Shown here one piece after another: positions 1-6,878 of a stretch of DNA of 13,820 nucleotides (positions within the stretch are counted from its first letter, which is position 1; every line of letters starts with the position of its first letter). The notes below the pieces were generated by a model. It did not search any database. It was not told the origin of the DNA and saw only the letters and a program-made list of their open reading frames with translations. The position numbers and the translations under genes are program-made. Source of the stretch: Pseudomonadales bacterium (lineage in GTDB: Bacteria; Pseudomonadota; Gammaproteobacteria; Steroidobacterales; Steroidobacteraceae); the NCBI GenBank assembly GCA_020442965.1, contig JAGRJB010000303.1:1-13820 (forward strand), written 5' to 3'.

Positions 1-1111
1 TCAAAGATCCGGTCGGTGCGAGCAGTGAGTCGAGACCGCCAGACGTAGCGGAGGTCTCGGCCATGAAGACATTGGTGCCGTAGAAATCGAGCATGTCGCG
101 GATCCAGTGCGAGCGAGCGATCGACTTGCCGCGACTGATCGGTAGGGCGTGAAACACACCGGTTGGACGGCGCGAATACTCTTTCAGGGCGTGGAAGAAC
201 GGCGTGTCATAGCGTGCATCGACGCCGCGCAGGATGTTTACGTGCAGTTCGAGAAAATCGTCCTGGTTGTAGAATACACGTCGACAACCGCGCAATTCGA
301 GACCAGCGATCACCTCGACCGACTCATCAGTCACGAGATAGACGTCAATTTCCGGCCGAATTTCTTGCAGCAATCGACAAAGCTCAAACTGCCACGATTC
401 CGCGTCATACGTGTCAAGGTCCCGACCACCAATGCGCTGGACATAGCGCCGTAAGAACGCGATCTGATTGCGCGACTTACCGGTCAGCCCTGGTCGGATC
501 ACGACACTTTGAATATTGAAATTGAATAGTGCGGCGATCAGCGCGTCTTCGAAGCTCGGCACGAAGACCGGTTCGTAGATGAAGCTGTCGTCGGCGCGCC
601 GCGCGCCTTGCAGGGCCCGCCGCTGCGCGTCTTGTTGTTTGGCGGTCAGGCTGTCGACAATCAAGACCTCGAAATAGGGCGATTGAGTCTGTCTGTCTTC
701 CGATTGATCGTCACGCAGCTCTTCCTCGAGCGCGGCGAGATCATCGTCTGCCGCACTGATGCGGCGTGTCCTGCGCCGATAGGACCCGCTGACCAAAGCG
801 CGCACGATCATCGTCACACTGCTCGACAGTTCATCGAAATGGCCGCGCTCCAGCAATTGCCAGAGTGCCTTCCACGCCGCTTCGCTCGGGAAAGCCCAAT
901 AGAACTCGATCGGTTCGAGCGAGATCAGCAGATTGCGCACGCGCTGCTCGAGCGAGGCTTGATCGGCGGCGGCGGCGAGTCGCGCACATGCGGATTTCAA
1001 GCTGATCCACCGATCGCTGCGAAGCTGGGAGGCGCTGTAGTATTCCGTCAAGGATGCCACTGCGTCAGCGCTCACAGCGCCAGTCAGTGACGTGGGACTA
1101 GCTGTTGTCAC
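1..1111 (-). CDS. Orn/Lys/Arg decarboxylase (PLP-dependent), N-terminal 370 residues, truncated by window edge
   Basis: My reading of the minus strand gives an uninterrupted frame from a GTG at 1111 to the left edge. The end of the fragment (residues about 295-370) matches the entry to the PLP fold of inducible-type Orn/Lys/Arg decarboxylases: a YDTPFFHALKEY segment, then SRGKSIARSHWIRDM and FYGTNVFMAETSATSGGLDSL. Residues about 145-290 look like the receiver-like 'wing' domain of this family (YFEVLIVDSLT, VPSFEDALIAALFNFNIQ). The catalytic PLP lysine would lie beyond the window. The enzyme would be cytoplasmic and decarboxylate a basic amino acid, giving agmatine, cadaverine or putrescine; the substrate cannot be told from this part. 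The GTG start is supported by an AGGAGG 10 nt upstream. It lies 21 bp downstream of the C-N hydrolase gene, so the two are probably cotranscribed. The family call is firm; the substrate is open. Confidence 0.88.
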   Translation of the reverse strand, partial: MTTASPTSLTGAVSADAVASLTEYYSASQLRSDRWISLKSACARLAAAADQASLEQRVRNLLISLEPIEFYWAFPSEAAWKALWQLLERGHFDELSSSVTMIVRALVSGSYRRRTRRISAADDDLAALEEELRDDQSEDRQTQSPYFEVLIVDSLTAKQQDAQRRALQGARRADDSFIYEPVFVPSFEDALIAALFNFNIQSVVIRPGLTGKSRNQIAFLRRYVQRIGGRDLDTYDAESWQFELCRLLQEIRPEIDVYLVTDESVEVIAGLELRGCRRVFYNQDDFLELHVNILRGVDARYDTPFFHALKEYSRRPTGVFHALPISRGKSIARSHWIRDMLDFYGTNVFMAETSATSGGLDSLLAPTGSL

Positions 1112-1121
1112 GATAATGCTG

Positions 1122-1127
1122 CCTCCT
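1122..1127 (-). promoter_or_regulatory. Shine-Dalgarno site (AGGAGG) setting the GTG start of the decarboxylase
   Basis: A consensus AGGAGG on the minus strand ends 10 nt before the GTG at 1111 and lies in the 21-bp gap after the TAG of the upstream hydrolase (1135-1133). It decides the non-ATG start of the decarboxylase. Confidence 0.75.
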
Positions 1128-1132
1128 ATTCG

Positions 1133-1993
1133 CTAACTCTTGCTGGGCATTTCGAGGCCACCGAGCGTGTCCAGGTAGCGCGTGGCCTCACTTGAGCGAT
1201 CGTATACTGGCAGCTCGAACGCGCGATCGCGGAAGCTCTTCAGGGGCTGCCCCAGTCCACCGTGAATACCGCGCTGACGACGGCGGCGTACCAGCTCCAG
1301 GTCGATCTCCACCGGAATCGTTTCATCACCGCCACCCGCTTGGTGAATAACGGTTCCAGACGGATCAACGACCAGGGAGCGACCGAACCCGCCCGGACCC
1401 AGACCGTTGATGTCGAATACGTAGCACTGAAACTGCGCGGCCGTGGCCTGCGCAATTGCCAGCTCAACTGAACGATCGATCGTGCCTGTTAGCACGGGAT
1501 GCAGCAGTACTTCGGCGCCCAATGCGGTCAAGGAACGCGATGTCTCGGGCAACCACATGTCGTAGCAGATAGACAAGCCGAAGCGCCCAATAGACGGGAC
1601 GTCGAATACACAGAACTCGGTGCCCGCTGTGATACCGGCTTCGTACGGCAGGAAGGGCACCATCTTGCGATAGCGTGCGACGACCGTGCCATCTGGTGCG
1701 ATGACTGAGGAGGTATTGTGAATCTGCCCGCTAGCCGAGCGCTCGAACACCGACCCCGGTACGAGCCACACACCATGCTTCGCCGCGGCGCGTTGCAGGG
1801 CTGCTTCTTCGGGCCCAGGCAACTGCACCGGTTGCTGGTGCACGGGCCCGCACAATGCCAGCTCGCTGAACAGGACCATGTTTACCCAGGGAAAACGTGT
1901 GGCGACGATCGCGAGCCGGTGCAACACTGCATCAAGATTGGAATGTAACGCGGGCACATGCATCTGCACGCCCGCGATCGAGAATGGGACCAC
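1133..1993 (-). CDS. Carbon-nitrogen hydrolase (nitrilase superfamily amidase)
   Basis: 286 residues, a usual length for a single-domain nitrilase-superfamily amidase. The Glu-Lys-Cys triad is visible: E44 in LFSELAL, K110 in ARYRKMVPF and C143 in LSICYDMW, with a further Glu at 118 (PYEAG). These cytoplasmic enzymes hydrolyse amide, carbamoyl or nitrile C-N bonds through a cysteine thioester. The start is GTG at 1993, with GAGG 5 nt upstream. The gene is first in a minus-strand unit with an Orn/Lys/Arg decarboxylase. That suggests amine or polyamine work, for example an N-carbamoylputrescine-amidase-like step, but the active-site surroundings do not look like typical AguB and no agmatine deiminase gene is present here. 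A formamidase or short-chain amidase is equally possible. The superfamily is certain; the substrate is unknown. Confidence 0.9.
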   Translation of the reverse strand: MVPFSIAGVQMHVPALHSNLDAVLHRLAIVATRFPWVNMVLFSELALCGPVHQQPVQLPGPEEAALQRAAAKHGVWLVPGSVFERSASGQIHNTSSVIAPDGTVVARYRKMVPFLPYEAGITAGTEFCVFDVPSIGRFGLSICYDMWLPETSRSLTALGAEVLLHPVLTGTIDRSVELAIAQATAAQFQCYVFDINGLGPGGFGRSLVVDPSGTVIHQAGGGDETIPVEIDLELVRRRRQRGIHGGLGQPLKSFRDRAFELPVYDRSSEATRYLDTLGGLEMPSKS

Positions 1994-2013
1994 TGCTGCC
2001 TCTTAGTATGGAG

Positions 2014-2026
2014 CGCGAATTTCGCG
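2014..2026. repeat. Perfect inverted repeat CGCGAA-T-TTCGCG, candidate operator
   Basis: A perfect 6-1-6 palindrome in the divergent intergenic region. It covers the place where the -35 element of the plus-strand promoter would be and lies just downstream of the expected start point of the minus-strand promoter. Its length and position suit a dimeric repressor, but no regulator is identified. Confidence 0.4.
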
Positions 2027-2034
2027 AACACACC

Positions 2035-2040
2035 ATTATA
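2035..2040 (-). promoter_or_regulatory. Candidate -10 box (TATAAT) for the C-N hydrolase/decarboxylase unit
   Basis: A consensus TATAAT on the minus strand, 41 nt upstream of the hydrolase GTG, predicts a leader of about 35 nt. No good -35 hexamer is found 16-18 nt upstream, so the promoter may need an activator or another sigma factor. Confidence 0.4.
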
Positions 2041-2053
2041 CGCTATAATAGCG
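2041..2053. repeat. Perfect inverted repeat CGCTAT-A-ATAGCG over the plus-strand -10 box
   Basis: A second perfect 6-1-6 palindrome. It fully contains the plus-strand TATAAT (2044-2049) and interlocks with a third symmetry, ATTATA-CGC-TATAAT (2035-2049), made of the two opposed -10 boxes. A protein bound here would cover the plus-strand -10 and abut the minus-strand one. Confidence 0.4.
2044..2049 (+). promoter_or_regulatory. Candidate -10 box (TATAAT) for the MscS/MgtE operon
   Basis: A consensus TATAAT on the plus strand. The hexamer 17 nt upstream (TTCGCG, 2021-2026) matches the -35 consensus at three of six places and lies inside the 2014-2026 palindrome. Transcription from about 2056 would give a leader of about 134 nt before the ATG at 2190, long enough for post-transcriptional control. 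Confidence 0.4.
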
Positions 2054-2089
2054 ACTAACTGTGAGGTTTTTGTCCTAACTACTTACCTG

Positions 2090-2177
2090 TTGGCGCTGTC
2101 GCAGGCCTCAGCACCACGCGACATCTGCACGCTGTTCCGGCTCGCTCACCGGATATCGCCTCAATAAATGGCGCCAA
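2090..2177 (+). promoter_or_regulatory. Possible structured leader: TTGGCGC (2090-2096) complementary to GCGCCAA (2171-2177) at the ribosome site
   Basis: The two seven-base arms are perfectly complementary and can be extended by two wobbles and one A-U pair. The 3' arm overlaps the first two bases of the AAGGAG Shine-Dalgarno site (2176-2181) of the first gene. A competing hairpin, TGTCGC (2097-2102) with GCGACA (2118-2123), would use the bases of the extension. I do not recognise a known riboswitch class. The pairing could be chance. Confidence 0.2.
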
Positions 2178-2189
2178 GGAGATTGGCCG

Positions 2190-3014
2190 ATGAATGACAC
2201 AGGCTTGATCGACTCGGTTGTCAGCACTGCGCGCAGCGTATTCGCCGCTACCATCGAGCACGTACCCGCCGTCATCGGCGCGGTCTTGCTGCTGATTGTT
2301 GGCTGGCTGGTGGCGCGGCTATTGCGGGCCGTAGCCGGACGCGGTTTTCGATTCATCGAGGCCTTGGTGGAGCGCGCCACTGGCAGTGCGGCGAGGGAGG
2401 GCGTGCGACGCTCCGCGAGCGCATTTGGCGCACTCGTCTTCTGGGCCGTTCTGCTGTTCTTTATCACCGCCGCCACACACGTGCTGGGACTCGTCACGTT
2501 TACCGACTGGCTCGCGCGTTTGTTGCAGTACCTACCGACACTCGCTGCGGGGCTGCTGATCGCGGCGGCCGGCTTCGTCCTGGCCCGCTTCGTGGGTGAC
2601 CTGGTGCACTCGGCTGCCAAGCGTCTGGCGGCACCGCAACGCACCGCTTTGGCGCGTCTCGCCCAGGGCTCGACCCTGGTGGCAGCGCTACTGGTCGGTG
2701 CCGATCAGGTAGGTATCCGCGTCACGTGGCTTGCGATTCTGGTGATCACCGTCCTCGCGGCGCTGCTGGGTGGCGTCATGCTCGCCGTGAGTCTGGGGTC
2801 GCGTAGCTACGTCGCCAACCTGATCGGCGCACATTATCTGCGGCAGGCGTATCGCATCGGTGAGACCGTTCGGGTTGCCGGGTTCGAGGGCCGCATACTC
2901 GCGCTGACTGCAACTTCCATGGTCCTGGAGACAAAGGACGGTCGCGTCGCGGTACCGGCACGCTGGTACCACGATGAGCCGATGACCCTGTTGAAGGGAC
3001 CGTCCAATGAGTGA
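2190..3014 (+). CDS. Small MscS-type mechanosensitive channel family protein
   Basis: 274 residues, inner membrane. Hydrophobic helices are seen at about 26-46, 76-98, 114-136 and 160-202; the last is a Gly/Ala-rich pair like the pore-lining helix of MscS. A short beta domain follows at about 206-260 (YVANLIGAHYLR, then the YRIGETVRVAGFEGRI stretch and DGRVAVPARWYHDEP). This is the layout of small MscS relatives with conserved TM-helix repeats (CmpX/YnaI-like). The C-terminal alpha/beta cage of E. coli MscS is missing. The probable role is a tension-gated or regulated ion leak. The ATG is preceded by AAGGAG with 8-nt spacing. Its last 8 bases overlap the next gene, so it is first in a translationally coupled operon with two MgtE-type genes. 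That context suggests linkage to divalent-cation or osmotic balance (inference). Confidence 0.82.
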   Translation: MNDTGLIDSVVSTARSVFAATIEHVPAVIGAVLLLIVGWLVARLLRAVAGRGFRFIEALVERATGSAAREGVRRSASAFGALVFWAVLLFFITAATHVLGLVTFTDWLARLLQYLPTLAAGLLIAAAGFVLARFVGDLVHSAAKRLAAPQRTALARLAQGSTLVAALLVGADQVGIRVTWLAILVITVLAALLGGVMLAVSLGSRSYVANLIGAHYLRQAYRIGETVRVAGFEGRILALTATSMVLETKDGRVAVPARWYHDEPMTLLKGPSNE

Positions 3015-3861
3015 GCCGCAATCGTTAACTGTCGCGTTCCTGCGCACGCATCCGATCGAAGCCGCGCGAGTGTTGGACGCCGCTTCGATCGACGAGCTGA
3101 CCGATCTGTTAGTGTCGATACCGGCAAGAGTGGCCGGTCCGGTCCTGGCAGAGATGCAACCACGCACCGCAGCGGCCGTCGTTGTCGCGTTGCCCGTGGA
3201 GCACGCCGCCGACCTGCTTGAGCGCATCGGGCAGCAGCCGTCGGTCGTATTGCTGCGGCACGTCGAGGAACCACGACGCACGCGGCTCATTGAGGCGTTG
3301 CCGACAGCCACGGCATTGGCGACCCGGCTCTTGCTGGGTTATCCGGATGATTCGGTAGGTGCGTGTGTCAATCCGAACGTGGTCGTCGTGCTCGCGACCC
3401 AGTCCGTCGGCGACGTGCTCGAGCGTGTCCGCAATCTCGACGTACCGGTGCAGGAAGTGTTCATCGTCGACGATTCACGACAATTGTTAGGCTGGGCGCG
3501 CCTCGATGCGCTCTTGCGGACCGCAGAATCAGGTCCAATTGGTGGCTTGCTGCTGTCGGCAACCGCGGTCCTGACCGCGAACATGCCGCTCGCTGGAGCG
3601 CTCGAACATCCAGGCTGGGAGTTTGCGTCGCGGCTGCCTGTGGTAGAGCGCGGCGAACGCCTGGTGGGCGTGCTGACTCGCGATGCGCTGGTGCGAGCCG
3701 TTGCTCGTGCCAACCGGGGGGCAAATAGCGATCCGCTCAGTGAGACGCTCGCGGGTGTGCTGGTGAGTGGCTACTGGCAGAGCGTTGCCGGCATGATCGA
3801 ATCGCTCACTGTAGTACTGCCGCGGGTTGAGCCGATTGGAGACTACAGCAATGAGCGCTGA
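3007..3861 (+). CDS. Soluble MgtE-like protein: MgtE-N domain plus CBS pair, no transmembrane domain
   Basis: 284 residues. Residues about 10-110 resemble the superhelical MgtE N domain, with hydrophobic repeats ending in LLLGYPDDSVGACVNP (108-123). Two CBS motifs follow (about 125-175 and 180-235; QEVFIVDDSRQLLGWARLD and SRLPVVERGERLVGVLTRD). The same blocks occur in the next gene product (LLMGYPDGTAG, LRELFVVDNEGRLTG), so the two are paralogues. No pore helix or GQSGNSGAQ-type motif is present; only a weakly hydrophobic tail (about 248-272) stands where the connecting helix would be. In MgtE these cytosolic domains sense Mg2+ and close the pore. A free copy could sense Mg2+ or join the transporter as a regulatory subunit (inference). 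It starts inside the channel gene (8-bp overlap) and ends 11 bp inside mgtE, so expression should be coupled. Confidence 0.82.
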   Translation: MSEPQSLTVAFLRTHPIEAARVLDAASIDELTDLLVSIPARVAGPVLAEMQPRTAAAVVVALPVEHAADLLERIGQQPSVVLLRHVEEPRRTRLIEALPTATALATRLLLGYPDDSVGACVNPNVVVVLATQSVGDVLERVRNLDVPVQEVFIVDDSRQLLGWARLDALLRTAESGPIGGLLLSATAVLTANMPLAGALEHPGWEFASRLPVVERGERLVGVLTRDALVRAVARANRGANSDPLSETLAGVLVSGYWQSVAGMIESLTVVLPRVEPIGDYSNER

Positions 3862-5173
3862 AGCAGCGTCGGTCATTGCCGCGCTGACCGAGCGGTTTCT
3901 GCTCGACTTTCCGCGTGACGCGGCGCGCGAACTTGAACTGTTGCCAACGGAGGCTGCGGCTGAGGCGCTGGCGCCCCACGCGGAGCGCGCCATAGTACGT
4001 GTCTGGGAGGTGTTAGCGCCCGATGTGGCGAGTGCCGTGCTCGTCGAGTTGCCGCAGGCTACAGCGATTCGCGTACTCGCGGAAGCTGATCCGATCGCAA
4101 GCGTGGCGGCCTTGCTCCAGTACGATCGCGAAACTCGCGAGCGTTGGCTCAATGCTGTTGCGCCACAGGTCGCCCAGGAACTGCGCCTGTTGATGGGCTA
4201 TCCGGACGGCACCGCGGGGCAGATGATGGATCCGCGCGTTGGACCACTGCGAGCCGACATGACGGTGGCCGAAGCCATCGAGCGTCTGCGCGCCATTCGA
4301 CGCCGCGGGCTACGCGAGTTGTTCGTGGTGGACAACGAGGGCCGGCTGACCGGCCGCGTTGAAGCGGAGGATCTCGCGCTCACGGCGCCCGACCAACCGC
4401 TACGCGCAATCCAGCGCGGCGTGATCGCCGTCGTCACCGACCTCGATCCGCGGGAAGATGTGGTCGACACCCTGCAATCGCATCCGCTCAGCGTTCTGCC
4501 AGTCGTCAGTCGAGCCGGCCGCTACGTCGGCGTAATTCGACAGGCGGAGCTGATGACTGCGATACGGCAGGAAAGCAGCATCGACCTGCAGAAAATGGTC
4601 GGCGCCAGCGCCGACGAGCGCGCGCTGTCGCCTGCTTGGTTCGCGGTTCGCAAGCGTTTGCCGTGGCTGCAGATCAACCTGCTGACCGCATTTCTCGCCG
4701 CCGCAGTCGTCGGAATGTTCGAGGGCGTCATCGCCAAGTTCACGGCACTCGCGGTCTTGTTACCCGTCGTCGCGGGCCAGTCGGGAAATTCCGGCGCACA
4801 GGCGTTGGCGGTGACCATGCGTGGGCTCGTGCTGCGCGAGGTGAGTCTGCGACAGTGGCCGCGCATCGTCGCCAAGGAAGCAATGGTCGGGCTCGTCAAC
4901 GGTCTCGCTGTCGCGGCGACGACGGCACTCGGTGTGTATATCTGGAGTCGCTCTATCGGGCTCGTGTTCGTGATCGTATTGGCGATGATCATTTCCATGA
5001 TAGCGGCGGGACTCGCCGGCGCGTTGGTGCCGATCCTGCTGCGGCGCTTCGGGCAGGACCCCGCGACTGCGTCGTCCATCATTCTGACAACCGTGACCGA
5101 TGTCGTCGGATTTTTCTCGTTCCTCGGGATCGCAACGCTGTTGGCTGAAAAATTGTCACAGGGCGCTGCCTGA
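3851..5173 (+). CDS. mgtE: Magnesium transporter MgtE
   Basis: 440 residues, complete for MgtE. Order: N domain (about 10-125, ending LLMGYPDGTAGQMMDP), CBS pair (about 127-240), connecting helix (about 243-270), then the membrane part with five expected helices from about 273 to 433. The family signature is seen as PVVAGQSGNSGAQALAVTMRG (305-325), and the ion-binding Asp of the pore in TVTDVVGFFSFLG (D417). MgtE is a dimeric inner-membrane Mg2+ channel gated by its cytosolic domains. I chose the ATG at 3851, which has GGAG 10 nt upstream (3837-3840), over an in-frame TTG at 3827. The start overlaps the preceding MgtE-like gene by 11 bp. It is last in the operon and meets the convergent hydrolase gene after 22 bp, with no clear terminator. 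Confidence 0.95.
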   Translation: MSAEAASVIAALTERFLLDFPRDAARELELLPTEAAAEALAPHAERAIVRVWEVLAPDVASAVLVELPQATAIRVLAEADPIASVAALLQYDRETRERWLNAVAPQVAQELRLLMGYPDGTAGQMMDPRVGPLRADMTVAEAIERLRAIRRRGLRELFVVDNEGRLTGRVEAEDLALTAPDQPLRAIQRGVIAVVTDLDPREDVVDTLQSHPLSVLPVVSRAGRYVGVIRQAELMTAIRQESSIDLQKMVGASADERALSPAWFAVRKRLPWLQINLLTAFLAAAVVGMFEGVIAKFTALAVLLPVVAGQSGNSGAQALAVTMRGLVLREVSLRQWPRIVAKEAMVGLVNGLAVAATTALGVYIWSRSIGLVFVIVLAMIISMIAAGLAGALVPILLRRFGQDPATASSIILTTVTDVVGFFSFLGIATLLAEKLSQGAA

Positions 5174-5195
5174 GCAGGCCGCGCGAGCGCGATCG

Positions 5196-6863
5196 TCAGC
5201 CAGCGACGGCCTCTGCCAGAACTGCAGCGAGTGATTCAGGGGTGCGAGCGTCGTACTCGATCAATCGTGCGGCGGTCGCTTTGCGCGCAAGCTTGGCCGC
5301 TTTGTCGTAGCGCACATCGTCTCGAGCCAGCAGTGTGGCAACAGGACTGGCCACTCTGGACATTGACTCCGCGAGGCGATACTCGATTGCGGCGCGACAA
5401 GCATCGCCGTAGTGATTCGGTTGTTTCACCAAGTCCGTTACGAGAGCGTGCAGGGTCTTGGGGCTAACTGTTAGCGATCGGTTGCGAATCGAATGGGTAT
5501 CGTGAGCATACCACGGCCAATTGAGTTCACGGTCGCGCAGCTGGTGCCACAGGGCGATCAGATGCGAGCCGTCCCAGCGCGGCGCGATACTGGGGCAGTA
5601 GCGCTTCCACAATTGACGCGTCTCGCTCTTGCCCGGCAGCAGCGGGCCATCGAGCGTCAGGCTGCGTACCAGAGCGGGCGACTGCAGCGCGCATTCCACT
5701 GCCAATGGCGCGGCCCAGTGTTGCGCGTAGACATCTGCCGGGGCAACACCTAACGATCGAAGCACACCCGCGATAACCGCACCGAACTGGGCGCAGTCGG
5801 GGGCGGCGAGGGGGTCCGACTCCCCTTCGCCAGGCAGATCGAGCGTGATCACCCGACGCTTCGCTGCCAGCGCCTCTGCGAGCGCTCCGAGCGAATGAAT
5901 CGATCCCGGCAAATCGTGAACGAGTAGCAGCGCTGGTGCATCCGCAGGTCCGCGCAAGCAGACTCGCACCTGCCCGTGCGGCAGCGACACGTAGCACTGA
6001 CCGGTCACCGCGTTGGAGCTGGTTTCGCGATAGTCCGGCTGACCCAGGGTACCTGCGCGGAACAATTCACGCAGCCGGGCCAACCATGGCTCGCGTTCGC
6101 CACCGAGCCGCAGGACTTTGGAGTTGGTCGGAAGATTCTGCTCGATGGTATCGAGGTAGGGGTACAAGGGATCGTTGTCGCGGCACATGAAGACCGCGTT
6201 CGCCGTCAGTTGGGCGAGACGCGGCAATGCCAGATAGCGCATTGCAGCCGAGTATGCCGATGAATAGTTAGCGCCAGCCATCAGCAGATCAAGGGTGTAG
6301 GCGTGCAGCTGTGTCTCGTTCGGCAGTGCCATTGGTAAGCGCGACTTCGCTGTGGTATCGAACCAGGGAAAGAACCGATGCAGATCGCGCGAACGACTCC
6401 AGGCAGTTGCAAGGTGACTACCATCGTCGTTCACCTCGAATGGCTTCATGTATCGCGCGATGAATTCATCGCCCGGTCCGCCGGGCGGCAGATTGAGCCC
6501 GTCCATGATCGCAATTGCGACGCGCGTGGGATGGCGGACCGCGAACTCGAGTGCGATCTTGGAGCTGGTGTGAAAGCCGTACAGCGTGCATCGCTCGATC
6601 GCGAGCGCCGTCAGAGTCGCAGCGAGAGAATCGGCGAAGTCGCCGATCTCGGGCCGAGGCTCGCGCGGCAGCGGTGCGGAGTTGCCGTAACCGGGTGTGT
6701 CGAGGGCGATGACAGTGAACTCGTCAGCGAAGTGCTCGAGCTGTGGTAGATGCAGGACGGATGACCGGGGGGAATCGTGCAGAAGGACGATGGGTGGTCC
6801 GTTTCCGGCAATGCGGAAGTGAACTTCCTGGCCATCAACATTGATGAATTCGCGACGAATCAT
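5196..6863 (-). CDS. Fused double alpha/beta-hydrolase-fold protein with non-canonical nucleophile positions
   Basis: 555 residues, about twice a normal alpha/beta hydrolase. Both halves show the same landmarks in order: VLLHDSPRSS (26-35) and LLVHDLPGS (313-321), LDTPGYGNS (54-62) and LDLPGEGES (341-349), the nucleophile elbow, and a lid motif DGSHL-x3-W-x3-RD ending PW(F/Y) (147-168 and 431-452). This is direct evidence of an internal duplication. The elbows read GFHTS (H98) and AQHWA (H382), so His stands where Ser, Asp or Cys is expected. The usual C-terminal catalytic His is also not evident (GGEREPW near 254; EYDARTPE near 536). The protein may use a different chemistry or bind without hydrolysis. 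It is the last gene of the minus-strand operon, 15 bp after the NTF2-like gene, with a weak Shine-Dalgarno. The fold is sure; function unknown. Confidence 0.85.
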   Translation of the reverse strand: MIRREFINVDGQEVHFRIAGNGPPIVLLHDSPRSSVLHLPQLEHFADEFTVIALDTPGYGNSAPLPREPRPEIGDFADSLAATLTALAIERCTLYGFHTSSKIALEFAVRHPTRVAIAIMDGLNLPPGGPGDEFIARYMKPFEVNDDGSHLATAWSRSRDLHRFFPWFDTTAKSRLPMALPNETQLHAYTLDLLMAGANYSSAYSAAMRYLALPRLAQLTANAVFMCRDNDPLYPYLDTIEQNLPTNSKVLRLGGEREPWLARLRELFRAGTLGQPDYRETSSNAVTGQCYVSLPHGQVRVCLRGPADAPALLLVHDLPGSIHSLGALAEALAAKRRVITLDLPGEGESDPLAAPDCAQFGAVIAGVLRSLGVAPADVYAQHWAAPLAVECALQSPALVRSLTLDGPLLPGKSETRQLWKRYCPSIAPRWDGSHLIALWHQLRDRELNWPWYAHDTHSIRNRSLTVSPKTLHALVTDLVKQPNHYGDACRAAIEYRLAESMSRVASPVATLLARDDVRYDKAAKLARKATAARLIEYDARTPESLAAVLAEAVAG

Positions 6864-6878
6864 GGTGCACGCTTGCGG

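Noticed and set aside
149..1090. Three plus-strand open frames (149-454, 163-519, 608-1090)
   Set aside because: They lie antisense to the continuous decarboxylase frame, resemble no known family and have no convincing ribosome sites.
2056..2189. M-box (Mg2+) riboswitch in the Mg operon leader
   Set aside because: A GTGAGG string at 2061 recalls the M-box start, but the conserved core and its order of helices could not be found, so it is not called.
2108..3311. Long minus-strand frames (2108-2644, 2688-3311) opposite the MscS and MgtE-like genes
   Set aside because: Low-complexity Ser/Arg/Thr-rich products typical of antisense frames in GC-rich genes; the plus-strand genes have clear domains.
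3827..3850. TTG start giving an eight-residue longer MgtE
   Set aside because: The ATG at 3851 has a Shine-Dalgarno (GGAG, 3837-3840) at 10 nt; the extension adds no family sequence and uses a rarer start codon.
5174..5195. Bidirectional terminator between mgtE and the double hydrolase
   Set aside because: The gap has only a short GC-rich CGCG inverted repeat and no T-run on either strand; not enough for an intrinsic terminator.
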